NCBI GenBank assembly: GCA_020442915.1
Contig: JAGRJD010000007.1
Coordinates: 1-64,000, forward strand
Origin: Thiothrix sp.
GTDB lineage: Bacteria > Pseudomonadota > Gammaproteobacteria > Thiotrichales > Thiotrichaceae
DNA length: 64,000 nucleotides
Reading direction: 5' to 3'
Shown: in pieces, positions 49,611 to 58,228 of the stretch
How positions within the stretch are numbered: the stretch's first letter is position 1
Layout: each line of letters begins with the position of its first letter
Translations under genes and position numbers: made by a program
Notes under the pieces: model-generated
The model's input: the letters and a program-made list of their open reading frames with translations, nothing else
Databases searched by the model: none
What the model was told of the DNA's origin: nothing

Positions 49611-52493
49611 ATGAAATTGACCCGCATCAGCGAACAGCCGGCCTGTCAGTCCGTACCGACAGGTACCAGAACCCTGAATCGGCGTGAGTTTCTGCGCCAG
49701 TCGGGCCTGGTGGCCGGTGGTGCTGCCCTTGCGACCGGGCTGGGTGCCGGCATGATGAGAAAGTCCCGGGCTGCCGAGGCTGAAGCGCCGAAGGGGGGTG
49801 AAATCCGCCAGGTGAAAACCATCTGTACCCACTGCTCGGTCGGTTGCGGCATTCTGGCTGAAGTGCAGGACGGGGTCTGGGTCGGGCAGGAGCCGGCCTT
49901 TGACCACCCCTTCAATCGCGGCGGGCACTGTGCCAAGGGTGCCGCCGTGCGCGAGCACGGGCATGGCGAGCGCCGTCTCAAGTACCCGACCAAGCTGGTG
50001 GATGGCAAATGGACGCGCATCTCCTGGGATCAGGCCCTGAATGAAATCGGTGACAAACTGCTGGATATTCGTGCCAGTGCCGGCCCGGATTCCGTTTACT
50101 GGCTGGGGTCGGCCAAGTTCAATAACGAGCAGGCCTACCTGTTCCGCAAGATGGCGGCCATGTGGGGCACCAACAATGTCGACCATCAGGCCCGTATCTG
50201 CCATTCCACCACGGTTGCCGGGGTTGCTAATACCTGGGGCTACGGGGCCATGACCAACTCCTACAACGACATGCATAATGCCAGGGCCATCCTGATCATG
50301 GGCGGCAATCCGGCCGAGGCGCATCCGGTGTCGCTGCAGCACATCATGAAGGCCAAGGAGGAAGGCGGGGCGCGCCTGATCGTGATCGATCCGCGCTTTA
50401 CCCGCACGGCTGCCCATGCCGACCAGCACATCGCCCTGCGTCCGGGGACCGACGTGCCGCTGGTCTGGGGCATGCTCTGGCATATTTTCAGGAATGGCTG
50501 GGAAGACAAGGAGTTCATCCGTCAGCGCGTCTATGCCATGGATGAAATCCGGGCCGAAGTGGCCCGATGGACTCCGGATGTGGTGGAAGACGTGACCGGG
50601 GTGCCGGAGGCCGAGGTGCTGAGGGCGGCCCGGACCATGGCGCAGAACCGCCCCGGTACTTTTGTCTGGTGCATGGGGGGAACCCAGCACTCCATCGGCA
50701 ACAACAATACCCGTGCCTACTGCATTTTTCAGCTGGCACTCGGCAACATGGGGGTGGCCGGCGGAGGGACCAACATCTTCCGGGGGCATGACAATGTGCA
50801 GGGGGCCACCGATCTCGGGGTGCTGGCCGATACCCTGCCGGGGTATTACGGGCTGGCTGAGGGCTCCTGGAAACACTGGGCCAAAGTCTGGGATCTGGAT
50901 TTCGAGTGGATCAAGGGCCGTTTTGACAGCGGCAGCTACGAGAAGTCCGGCGATCAGGAAACCCCGGTCATGAACACCAACGGCATTCCGGTGTCGCGCT
51001 GGATTGACGGCGTGCTGGAGGAGCCGGCCAATATCGCCCAGAAGCAGGCCATCAAGGCCATGTTTCTGTGGGGCCATGCCCCCAACAGCCAGACCCGTGG
51101 GCCGGAAATGAAACAGGCCATGGAAAAGCTGGAAATGATGGTCGTGGTTGACCCCTATCCCACCTTCAGCTCGGTACTGCCTGACCGCAAGGACGGAATC
51201 TACCTGCTGCCGGCGGCGACCCAGTTTGAAACCTACGGTTCGGTGACTGCCTCCAACCGCTCGCTCCAGTGGCGTGACAAGGTGATTGAGCCGATGTTCG
51301 AGTCCCGGCCTGATCACGTCATCATGTACCAGCTGGCGAAAAAACTCGGCTTCGAGCAGGAGATGTTCAAGCACATCAAGGTCGAGAATGAGGAGCCGCT
51401 GATTGAGGACCTGACGCGTGAATTCAACCGGGGCATGTGGACGGTCGGCTACACCGGCCAGAGCCCGGAGCGGCTCAAGCAGCACCAGCAGAACTGGGGA
51501 ACCTTTGATTTCACGTCCCTGAAGGCGGATGGCGGCCCCTGTGACGGTGACTTTTACGGCCTGCCCTGGCCCTGCTGGGGGACGGCGGACATGAAACATC
51601 CCGGTTCGCCCAACCTGTATGACACCAGCAAGCCGGTGGCGGAAGGTGGCCTGCCATTCCGCGCCCGCTACGGAGTTGAGCACAATGGCACCAACATTCT
51701 GGCCGAAGGCTCTTCCAATGTGGGGGCCGAGCTCACCGACGGCTATCCGGAGTTCACTGCCGACATGCTCAAGCAGCTGGGTTGGTGGGATGACCTCACG
51801 GCAGAGGAAAAACAGGCTGCCGAGGGTAAGAACTGGAAAACCGATGTTTCCGGTGGTATCCAGCGTGTAGCCATCAGGCATGGTTGTGCGCCCTACGGCA
51901 ATGCCAAGGCACGGGCCATTGTCTGGACCTTTCCGGACCCGGTGCCCATTCACCGCGAGCCGCTTTATACCAGCCGCCATGATCTGGTGGCCCGCTACCC
52001 GACCTACGAGGATCGCAAGTCGTTCTGGCGCCTGCCGACCCGGTATCAGTCGATTCAGGCCAAAGACTATTCCGGTGAGTTCCCGATCATCCTGACCTCC
52101 GGGCGTCTGGTGGAATATGAAGGTGGCGGGGATGAGTCACGTTCCAATCCCTGGCTGGCCGAACTGCAGCCGGACATGTTTGTGGAGCTCAATCCGCGCG
52201 ATGCCAACAATGCCGGGGTCGAGGATGGCAACATGGTCTGGATTGAGGGGCCGGAAGGCGGGCGCATCAAGGTCAAGGCACTGGTGACCCGACGGGTTGC
52301 TCCCGGTGTGGCCTTCACGCCGTTCCATTTCGCCGGGGTGTTCGAGGGGCAGGACCTGCGCGCCAAATACCCGCAGGGGTCGGATCCTTATGTACTGGGA
52401 GAGGCCTGCAACACGGTCTTCACCTACGGTTATGATTCCGTGACCCAGATGCAGGAGACCAAATGTACCCTGTGCCGCATTGCCAAAGCCTGA
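49611..52493 (+). CDS. fdhA: Formate dehydrogenase catalytic subunit, Mo/W-bisPGD, Cys form
   Basis: FdhA oxidises formate to CO2, very likely in the periplasm because it has a TAT signal (NRREFLRQSGLVAGG, about residues 23-37). The 960-residue protein then has the Fe-S motif CTHCSVGCGI with the fourth Cys in GGHCAKG. It has the molybdopterin core AYCIFQLALGNMGVAGGGTNIFRGHDNVQGATD in family form, and the C-terminal dinucleotide domain (FPIILTSGRLVEY, MVWIEGPEGG). The metal ligand is Cys197 (TGC at 50199-50201, in QARICHSTTVAG) instead of selenocysteine. fdhB follows after 10 bases. Assembly probably needs FdhD, MoaA and the TorD-like chaperone encoded nearby. Confidence 0.97.
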   Translation: MKLTRISEQPACQSVPTGTRTLNRREFLRQSGLVAGGAALATGLGAGMMRKSRAAEAEAPKGGEIRQVKTICTHCSVGCGILAEVQDGVWVGQEPAFDHPFNRGGHCAKGAAVREHGHGERRLKYPTKLVDGKWTRISWDQALNEIGDKLLDIRASAGPDSVYWLGSAKFNNEQAYLFRKMAAMWGTNNVDHQARICHSTTVAGVANTWGYGAMTNSYNDMHNARAILIMGGNPAEAHPVSLQHIMKAKEEGGARLIVIDPRFTRTAAHADQHIALRPGTDVPLVWGMLWHIFRNGWEDKEFIRQRVYAMDEIRAEVARWTPDVVEDVTGVPEAEVLRAARTMAQNRPGTFVWCMGGTQHSIGNNNTRAYCIFQLALGNMGVAGGGTNIFRGHDNVQGATDLGVLADTLPGYYGLAEGSWKHWAKVWDLDFEWIKGRFDSGSYEKSGDQETPVMNTNGIPVSRWIDGVLEEPANIAQKQAIKAMFLWGHAPNSQTRGPEMKQAMEKLEMMVVVDPYPTFSSVLPDRKDGIYLLPAATQFETYGSVTASNRSLQWRDKVIEPMFESRPDHVIMYQLAKKLGFEQEMFKHIKVENEEPLIEDLTREFNRGMWTVGYTGQSPERLKQHQQNWGTFDFTSLKADGGPCDGDFYGLPWPCWGTADMKHPGSPNLYDTSKPVAEGGLPFRARYGVEHNGTNILAEGSSNVGAELTDGYPEFTADMLKQLGWWDDLTAEEKQAAEGKNWKTDVSGGIQRVAIRHGCAPYGNAKARAIVWTFPDPVPIHREPLYTSRHDLVARYPTYEDRKSFWRLPTRYQSIQAKDYSGEFPIILTSGRLVEYEGGGDESRSNPWLAELQPDMFVELNPRDANNAGVEDGNMVWIEGPEGGRIKVKALVTRRVAPGVAFTPFHFAGVFEGQDLRAKYPQGSDPYVLGEACNTVFTYGYDSVTQMQETKCTLCRIAKA

Positions 52494-52503
52494 GGAGTGA
52501 ACC

Positions 52504-53124
52504 ATGGCAAGAATGAAGTTTTATTGTGATGCGGAACGCTGCATCGAGTGCAATGCGTGTGTCACGGCCTGCAAGAATGAAAATGAAGTGCCGATGGGGG
52601 TCAACCGGCGTCGGGTGGTCACCATCCGTGATGGTGAGCCGGGCGAGCGCTCGCTGTCGGTGGCCTGTATGCACTGTTCCGATGCCCCGTGTCAGGCGGT
52701 GTGTCCGGTGGATTGCTTCATAACCACGCCGGACGGGGTGGTGCTGCACAACAAGGATACCTGCATCGGTTGCGGTTACTGCTTCTATGCCTGCCCGTTC
52801 GGTGCCCCGCAGTTCCCGCTGGATGGCCAGTTTTCCACCCGTGGCAAGATGGACAAGTGCACCTTCTGCAATGGAGGCCCGGAAACTGCCGACAACAGCC
52901 CGGATGAAATCCGCAAGTACGGACGCAACCGGCTGGCAGAAGGCAAACTGCCCCTGTGTGCGGAAATGTGTTCGACCAAGGCGCTGCTGGCCGGTGATGC
53001 GGGTGTTATTGCCGATATTTACCGCAAACGCGTGGTGAACCGGGGCGCGAATGCCTACCTGGCTTCCGGCAGCCTGCAGAAAGGGGCCTTCGAGGCGCTG
53101 CAGACACCGCCACAGCCGGAGTGA
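52504..53124 (+). CDS. fdhB: Formate dehydrogenase iron-sulfur subunit
   Basis: FdhB carries electrons from FdhA to the cytochrome b subunit through four [4Fe-4S] clusters. The 206-residue protein has four Cys sets: CIECNACVTACKNEN, CMHCSDAPCQAVCPVDC, CIGCGYCFYACPFGAPQ and CTFCNGG with CAEMCSTKAL. There is no C-terminal transmembrane helix such as E. coli FdnH has, and no TAT signal, so it is probably exported as a complex with FdhA. GAGTGAACC precedes the ATG. A 96-base gap separates it from fdhC. Confidence 0.96.
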   Translation: MARMKFYCDAERCIECNACVTACKNENEVPMGVNRRRVVTIRDGEPGERSLSVACMHCSDAPCQAVCPVDCFITTPDGVVLHNKDTCIGCGYCFYACPFGAPQFPLDGQFSTRGKMDKCTFCNGGPETADNSPDEIRKYGRNRLAEGKLPLCAEMCSTKALLAGDAGVIADIYRKRVVNRGANAYLASGSLQKGAFEALQTPPQPE

Positions 53125-53220
53125 TCCGATTCCCGCGAAAACAAAACCCCACCGGCCTGGCTGCGTGCCTGGCCGGCAGGGGGTCCGGGCTATCAGCATT
53201 GACAAGGTAAGCAATACACG

Positions 53221-54315
53221 ATGAGCACAGGTATTTTCAGAACTGCTTTGTTTCCGGCCATCCTGGCCTGCCGGTATTGGTTGCCAGCCTTGATGCTGGG
53301 TTTGCTGCTGCCGTTTGCCGCTGCGCTGGCAGCAGCCGGCGATGAACCGCGCGTGGCACCTGATCCGACGGCTGTTTCCCCCGGTGTCGAACTGTGGGAT
53401 GCGGTACGTGAGCGTCAGCCCTTTGATGCCGGACAGGTGCGCACCCAGCCACCGGGGGGCGAGCGGGGCGTGCTGATCAATGTCGGTGGCGAGGCCTGGC
53501 GGCAGTTCCGCATGCAGGAGCTGATTCCCGTGGCCGCCCGGGTGCTCGGGGGGGTGGCCATCGCCATCCTGCTGTTCCGGCTGCTGCGCGGAAAGATTCC
53601 CATCCGGGCCGGGCGTTCGGGGGAGAAAATCCGGCGCTTCAGTGGTTTTCAGCGCCTGGTGCACTGGACCGTGGCGGTACTGTTTGTGCTGCTGGCGCTA
53701 TCCGGGCTGGTCATGCTGTTCGGACGTTACTTCATCATCCCCTGGCTGGGGTCCGAATTCGGCGGTGCGCTCACGTACTGGCTCAAGCGCATTCATGACT
53801 TTTCCGGCCCGGTGTTCGGGGTCGCCCTGCTGGTGATGATCATCACCTTCATGAAAGGCAATTTCCCCGCGCTCTATGACCTCAAGTGGGTGTTCAAGGC
53901 CGGCGGGATGCTGGGTGGTCATGCGCCGGCAGGCCGGTACAATGCCGGTGAAAAGGGCTGGTACTGGCTGGCCGCCGGTGTGGGAATGGTGGTTGTGGTC
54001 AGCGGGCTGGTGCTGGATTTTCCGAATCTGGGCGGTTTTGACCGTGATGCCATGGCCTGGTATCACCGGCTGCACAGTATCGGTGCGGTTGCCATCATGG
54101 CGGTTTCGATGGGCCATATCTACATGGGGACCGTGGCCATGGAGGGGGCTTTTGAGTGCATGGCCACCGGTTACTGTGACAGCAACTGGGCCAGAGAGCA
54201 TCATGACCGCTGGTATGCGGCGATCACGGATGAAAAAAGCCCGTCTGACACGGCCACCGGCCTTGTGGAGCCGGCCCCGGAGCCATCTGCAGCAACCCGT
54301 CAGCAGGCCGGCTGA
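53221..54315 (+). CDS. fdhC: Formate dehydrogenase cytochrome b556 subunit
   Basis: This membrane subunit passes electrons to quinone. The 364-residue protein is longer than FdnI. A signal-like helix (residues 18-38, WLPALMLGLLLPFAAALAAAG) is followed by a periplasmic segment of about 60 residues and a helix near 102-118. The NarI/FdnI-type four-helix domain then starts at FSGFQRLVHWTVAVLFVLLALSG, with heme-ligand His candidates in RLVHW, KRIHDFSG and YHRLHSIG. The extended N-terminus is typical of the fdh clusters that carry DUF3305/3306. The C-terminal tail is Pro/Glu/Ala-rich. Confidence 0.94.
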   Translation: MSTGIFRTALFPAILACRYWLPALMLGLLLPFAAALAAAGDEPRVAPDPTAVSPGVELWDAVRERQPFDAGQVRTQPPGGERGVLINVGGEAWRQFRMQELIPVAARVLGGVAIAILLFRLLRGKIPIRAGRSGEKIRRFSGFQRLVHWTVAVLFVLLALSGLVMLFGRYFIIPWLGSEFGGALTYWLKRIHDFSGPVFGVALLVMIITFMKGNFPALYDLKWVFKAGGMLGGHAPAGRYNAGEKGWYWLAAGVGMVVVVSGLVLDFPNLGGFDRDAMAWYHRLHSIGAVAIMAVSMGHIYMGTVAMEGAFECMATGYCDSNWAREHHDRWYAAITDEKSPSDTATGLVEPAPEPSAATRQQAG

Positions 54316-54430
54316 AACCGGTTCCGATTATCAATACACTGCTACCGGCCATCAAGCTGCATGGCCGGGATGGTCTCCGGAGCGCCTACGATCACACCCA
54401 AGGGCCCCTATTCATCAGGAGACAGTTTTC

Positions 54431-55186
54431 ATGCAGGATGTATGCACCCAGAATGCCCCGTTTCTGGCCGCGTTTCAGAATACGGTTCAGAACCGGACCC
54501 AGAGCCAGACCGAGGCCACCCGTAACCGCGACAACAACTTTCACTCCCGAACCGGGACCACCAGCCTGACCGGTGATGCCAGTCTGGACCAGACCATGCT
54601 GCAGCTGATCCTGATGATGATCCAGATGCTGCTGACACAGATCCAGGAGCGTGATTCGTCCTGCTGCAACCAGGACCCGCAGGCCGGTACCGGGGATAGC
54701 GATCCTGCCGGCAACCAGCAGGCCCAGGGCACGGCACTGGATTTTTCCAGCACCGATAAAAGCCTGCTGGCCCAAGCGCTGGGGCGCGATACCGGCACCA
54801 GCCAGGCCAGTGTGGATCAGGTACTGGATACCAATGCATCCGGCAGCCTGAATCAGGCTGACACGGTGGTACTGATCCCGGTCAATACCGGCGGCACCGA
54901 AAATTACAGCGTGACGGATGCGGATGTCCAGCGTTTCATGGCACTGCGCTCCAGTGGGGCGGCCCTGAGCCTGACCACTGCCCAGCAGACCAGTCTGGGC
55001 AACAGCCTTGACCTCAAAAATGTCACGGCGAGTGATGTCAACAGTGATGGCCGCCTCAGTGTGGGTGATGCCGTCACTGGCTTCAAGAGTACCGGTGGCA
55101 CGGGCGGCCTGCTGTCGTCGGGTACCGATGTCCGTTATCAGGTTATGGTGACCCAGGCCCTGCTGGACGGCCTAAACAAGGACTGA
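54431..55186 (+). CDS. Putative secreted protein with Leu/Met helix and EF-hand-like loop
   Basis: I do not recognise the family. The 251-residue protein starts MQDVCTQNAPFLAAFQNTVQ, with no signal peptide, and is Gln/Asn/Thr-rich. A strongly hydrophobic helix (about residues 52-73, LDQTMLQLILMMIQMLLTQIQ) resembles the short Leu-rich helices of harpin-type proteins. A CC pair follows, then a disordered stretch to about 95. A compact C-terminal domain contains the dockerin-like loop DVNSDGRLSVGDAV (about 202). Similar composition, start and calcium-type loops link it to the protein at 7169. AGGAG lies 8 bases before the ATG. It lies after fdhC but is probably unrelated in function. Confidence 0.72.
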   Translation: MQDVCTQNAPFLAAFQNTVQNRTQSQTEATRNRDNNFHSRTGTTSLTGDASLDQTMLQLILMMIQMLLTQIQERDSSCCNQDPQAGTGDSDPAGNQQAQGTALDFSSTDKSLLAQALGRDTGTSQASVDQVLDTNASGSLNQADTVVLIPVNTGGTENYSVTDADVQRFMALRSSGAALSLTTAQQTSLGNSLDLKNVTASDVNSDGRLSVGDAVTGFKSTGGTGGLLSSGTDVRYQVMVTQALLDGLNKD

Positions 55187-55328
55187 GGGGCGACCGACGG
55201 TTTGTCACGTGACTGTTGCCGGGTATCCTGAATCCTGTGTTTCCAGTCCTGACGGACCATTACCCTGAAGAGGAAACCGCAAGGTAGTCCGGTTGATTGA
55301 CAAAGCAGTTATCATGGAGAAAAACAGC

Positions 55329-55673
55329 ATGCAGGGAATCAGCACTTTTGGAACAACGGCCACTACACAAGGCCAGGCAGCCACTCAATCACGTCGTCCG
55401 GGGACCGCCGGACACCCCGGCAAACACCTGGGTCAGCTCAAGCACCAGCCGCCCCAGCCGGATGACGGCAGCCTGCCGCTGGTACAGCAGCAGCTCAATG
55501 CCCTGAACTCCGGCTCCCGCAACCAGCCTTCATCCGGTGGCAACCAGTCCACGGCACAGCAGAATGATCTGTTTTATGCCATGGCCCTTGACGCCCTGAG
55601 AAGTACCGGCAACAACATCAGCAACCAGCTGGATTTCACCGGCAAGCTCAACGCCATCACCACGGTGCTCTGA
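55329..55673 (+). CDS. Small Gln/Ser-rich hypothetical protein
   Basis: I do not recognise this 114-residue protein. It starts MQGISTFGTTATTQGQAATQ with no signal peptide. A basic Pro-rich segment (residues 24-50) follows, then a Gln/Asn/Ser-rich region, and it ends in a helix-like stretch (NDLFYAMALDALRSTGNNISNQL). No cysteines occur. Start style and composition match the protein encoded just upstream (54431-55186), which suggests related export or partnership. GGAG is spaced 9 bases before the ATG at 55329; the ATG at 55314 and TTG at 55293 are poorer starts. Confidence 0.6.
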   Translation: MQGISTFGTTATTQGQAATQSRRPGTAGHPGKHLGQLKHQPPQPDDGSLPLVQQQLNALNSGSRNQPSSGGNQSTAQQNDLFYAMALDALRSTGNNISNQLDFTGKLNAITTVL

Positions 55674-55752
55674 GCACACCGGACACCAGCGCTTCCGGAA
55701 CAGGGAGAACAGGGTTATTGGCATTGGTGCCTTGTGGCGGGTAATATCAGGG

Positions 55753-55776
55753 GGCATGTCCACTTTTGGCATGTCC
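55753..55776 (+). repeat. Direct repeat GGCATGTCC with 15-base period
   Basis: Two identical copies (55753-55761 and 55768-55776) lie 29-52 bases before the AraC-type gene. Paired direct half-sites are typical AraC-family operators, but the spacing here is less than two helical turns, so this is only suggestive. Confidence 0.45.
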
Positions 55777-55804
55777 CTTTATGCTTTCAGCTACCACCAA
55801 TACC

Positions 55805-56731
55805 ATGTCGGATGTACCCCATTACTTTCTGTATGGAGAGACGGCTCCCTCCCATACACTGGATTATCTGCACATCTCCCAGCTGCAGGAATCCCTGCCC
55901 AGACACAACTGGGAGATTCATCCCCATCGTCATGGCAACATGCATCAACTGCTGATCGTGGAGCAGGGCAGTGTTCTGGTCAGGGTGTGTGACCTGCTGG
56001 GAACCCGGAACGGGTTCTGTATCCTGTCGATTCCACCGCGGGAGGTGCATGGTTTTGTGCACCAGCCCGGTGTGTGCGGCTACATGGTCACCATTGTCGA
56101 GTCCTTTCTGCGTGGCAGTTTTGCCGAAAGCGAGCGTCAGGAATTTCCGGACCTGCTGCGGGAGGTACTGATGGTGCAGCCGAAGCCCGGCAGCCGGGAA
56201 GAGCGGGATCTGCGCGAGCTGGTACACCAGCTGGTACAGGAGTACCGTGAACCGCAGGCCGGGCATACGGCCCTGATCGGTGGCTGCCTCAAGATGCTGT
56301 TTGTCATGCTGGCCCGCTTCGCCGACCACCTGCGCAGTACCGATCCGGATTCGGATGCCCGCATCGCGGTCTATGAGCAGTTCCTGCAACTGCTGGAGCA
56401 GCACTACCGTGAGCACTGGAATGTGGGGCAATATGCCGATACCCTGGGCCTGACTGGCAGCCGCCTCAACCGCCTGTGCCAGCGGTATGCGGGCCAGAAT
56501 GCCCTGCAGCTGGTCCATGACCGGCTGGTGACCGAGGCCAAACGCCAGCTCATTTATGCCAACCGTTCCGTGAACGAAGTGGCCTATGATCTGGGATTCA
56601 AGGATCCCGCCTATTTTTCACGCTTTTTTACCAAGCATTGCAGCGAAGCTCCCGGACAATTCAAGAAACGCATCCGGGAGCGTAACCTCGCGTCTGATTC
56701 TGATTCCGATACGAATCCAATAAAAGGATAA
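55805..56731 (+). CDS. AraC-family regulator with cupin sensor domain
   Basis: This 308-residue regulator has an N-terminal cupin (about residues 25-110, with NWEIHPHRHGNMHQLLIVEQGSVLVR in family form) that resembles the PobR/HpaA group sensing aromatic acids. The C-terminal pair of helix-turn-helix motifs (about 205-300) has WNVGQYADTLGLTGSRLNRLCQ and the AraC signature NEVAYDLGFKDPAYFSRFFTKHCSEAPGQFKK in conserved form. It is directly followed by an MFS gene (3-base gap), its probable target. The exact start is uncertain, as none of the ATGs has a good ribosome site. Confidence 0.9.
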   Translation: MSDVPHYFLYGETAPSHTLDYLHISQLQESLPRHNWEIHPHRHGNMHQLLIVEQGSVLVRVCDLLGTRNGFCILSIPPREVHGFVHQPGVCGYMVTIVESFLRGSFAESERQEFPDLLREVLMVQPKPGSREERDLRELVHQLVQEYREPQAGHTALIGGCLKMLFVMLARFADHLRSTDPDSDARIAVYEQFLQLLEQHYREHWNVGQYADTLGLTGSRLNRLCQRYAGQNALQLVHDRLVTEAKRQLIYANRSVNEVAYDLGFKDPAYFSRFFTKHCSEAPGQFKKRIRERNLASDSDSDTNPIKG

Positions 56732-56734
56732 CCG

Positions 56735-58153
56735 GTGAATATCCAGCAAACCCGTGCCTATTATGACGCCAGTGCGTCCGCCCGTCTGGGGGTTCTTTTC
56801 ATTGTCGGTATCAGCACCCTGCTGACGCCGATTTCGCTGTCGGCCATTCTGGTGGCTGTGCCCGGCATCGCCCGGGACCTGCAGGTGGATGCCGTCTATG
56901 TGAGCTGGATTGCTGCCAGTTTTCTGCTCAGCAACCTGATTACCCTGCTGCCGGCAGGGCGGCTGGCTGATATTTACGGGCGCAAGCGCCTGTTTCTGAT
57001 CGGCAGTTTTGTCTATGTGCTGGCCAGCATCGGAGCCGGTCTTGCCGGTTCCATCGAGCTGATCCTGCTGTTCCGGGTCATCCAGGGCATGGGGTCGGCC
57101 CTGTTTTTCGGCACCGGCATGGCGATTGTCAGCAGTGTTTATCAGGGGCACGGGCGGGGGGCTGCCTTGGGCTGGCTGAGTGCCTGCGTTTATGTGGGCC
57201 TGAGCGCCGGCCCCCTGATCGGCGGCTGGGTCACGGACCAGTTCGGCTGGCATGCCGTGTTCCTGTTCGTGGTGCCCTTTGCCCTGCTGGCTTTGGGGTT
57301 GACGCTGTTCAGAATGAAAGGGGAATGGAAAAGTCAGGAGCCCGAGCCCATGGACTGGACCGGAACGCTGATTTATGCACTCTGGCTGCTGCTGGTGGTG
57401 GGTGGTGCCAGCCACCTGCCGGAAGTGGCTGCCTGGATTGCCTTCCTGTTGTCTTTCGCGGTGCTGTACCTGTTTGTACGCCATACCCGTAGCGCGAGCC
57501 ACCCGCTGATCCGTCTGCGCGTGATCTGGGAAAACCGGGTATTTTCACGCTCCCTGCTGGCGGCGGTGATGATGTATGCCGGTGGCTACGGCCTGCTGTT
57601 TCTGCTGGGGCTGTACCTGCAGTACAATCGCGGGCTTTCGGCTTCGGCAGCCGGGCAGATGCTGGTGCTGCAGGCCATCATCATGGCCGTTCTCGCCCCC
57701 CTGTCCGGACGCCTGTCCGACCGCTGGCAGCCGCGTCTGTTTGCCACTGCGGGCTGTCTGGCCTTCGGGCTGGGGTTGCTGCTGCTGCAGTTTCTGTCCG
57801 AAGATACACCGCTTTACCTGATCGGTATCAGCCTGCTGCTGTTCGGGGTCGGGCACGGACTGTTTTCCACTCCCAACAACAGCAATGCCCTCGGGGCGGT
57901 GAGTGAGGAGCGCATGGGCATTGCCTCGGCCCTGGTCAACATGGGACGTCTGATGGGGCAGATGCTGGGAACGGCCGTACTGACCCTGCTGCTGGGGCTG
58001 TTCATCGGCGGGCAGGAAATCCGGCCCGAGCATTATGCCGCCATGAATCAGGTCGTGCATTACAGTGCCCTCATTTCACTGCTGTTTGTCATGCTCGCGG
58101 CCTGGTCGTCCTGGCAGAGCGGCAAGGTCGGGCAATTAGTGCAACAAGGTTGA
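56735..58153 (+). CDS. DHA2-type MFS transporter
   Basis: This 472-residue inner-membrane transporter is predicted to have 13-14 helices. Motif A appears as AGRLADIYGRKRLFL after helix 2. Also visible are VYVSWIAASFLLSNLITLLP, FRVIQGMGSALFFGTGMAIVSS and GPLIGGWVTDQFGWHAVF, the motif C region of DHA exporters. A GTG start has AAAGGA seven bases upstream. It is coupled to the AraC-type gene three bases before it, so the transported compound or an intermediate is probably the regulator's ligand. Direction of transport is not certain; the motif C region favours export. Confidence 0.9.
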   Translation: MNIQQTRAYYDASASARLGVLFIVGISTLLTPISLSAILVAVPGIARDLQVDAVYVSWIAASFLLSNLITLLPAGRLADIYGRKRLFLIGSFVYVLASIGAGLAGSIELILLFRVIQGMGSALFFGTGMAIVSSVYQGHGRGAALGWLSACVYVGLSAGPLIGGWVTDQFGWHAVFLFVVPFALLALGLTLFRMKGEWKSQEPEPMDWTGTLIYALWLLLVVGGASHLPEVAAWIAFLLSFAVLYLFVRHTRSASHPLIRLRVIWENRVFSRSLLAAVMMYAGGYGLLFLLGLYLQYNRGLSASAAGQMLVLQAIIMAVLAPLSGRLSDRWQPRLFATAGCLAFGLGLLLLQFLSEDTPLYLIGISLLLFGVGHGLFSTPNNSNALGAVSEERMGIASALVNMGRLMGQMLGTAVLTLLLGLFIGGQEIRPEHYAAMNQVVHYSALISLLFVMLAAWSSWQSGKVGQLVQQG

Positions 58154-58228
58154 TGGAATCTGCATTCCGCAGTGGGGGAAACGGTTTATACTGGGATTTT
58201 GCGGTTTTTCCGTACCGAGGAGGTTCTC

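Noticed and set aside
50199-50201. Selenocysteine at the FdhA metal ligand
   Set aside because: The codon is TGC (Cys), not TGA, and no selenocysteine insertion hairpin is needed.
49569-51980. An 803-codon minus-strand frame
   Set aside because: It lies wholly antisense to fdhA, whose protein matches a known family along its full length. Long antisense frames are common in GC-rich genes.
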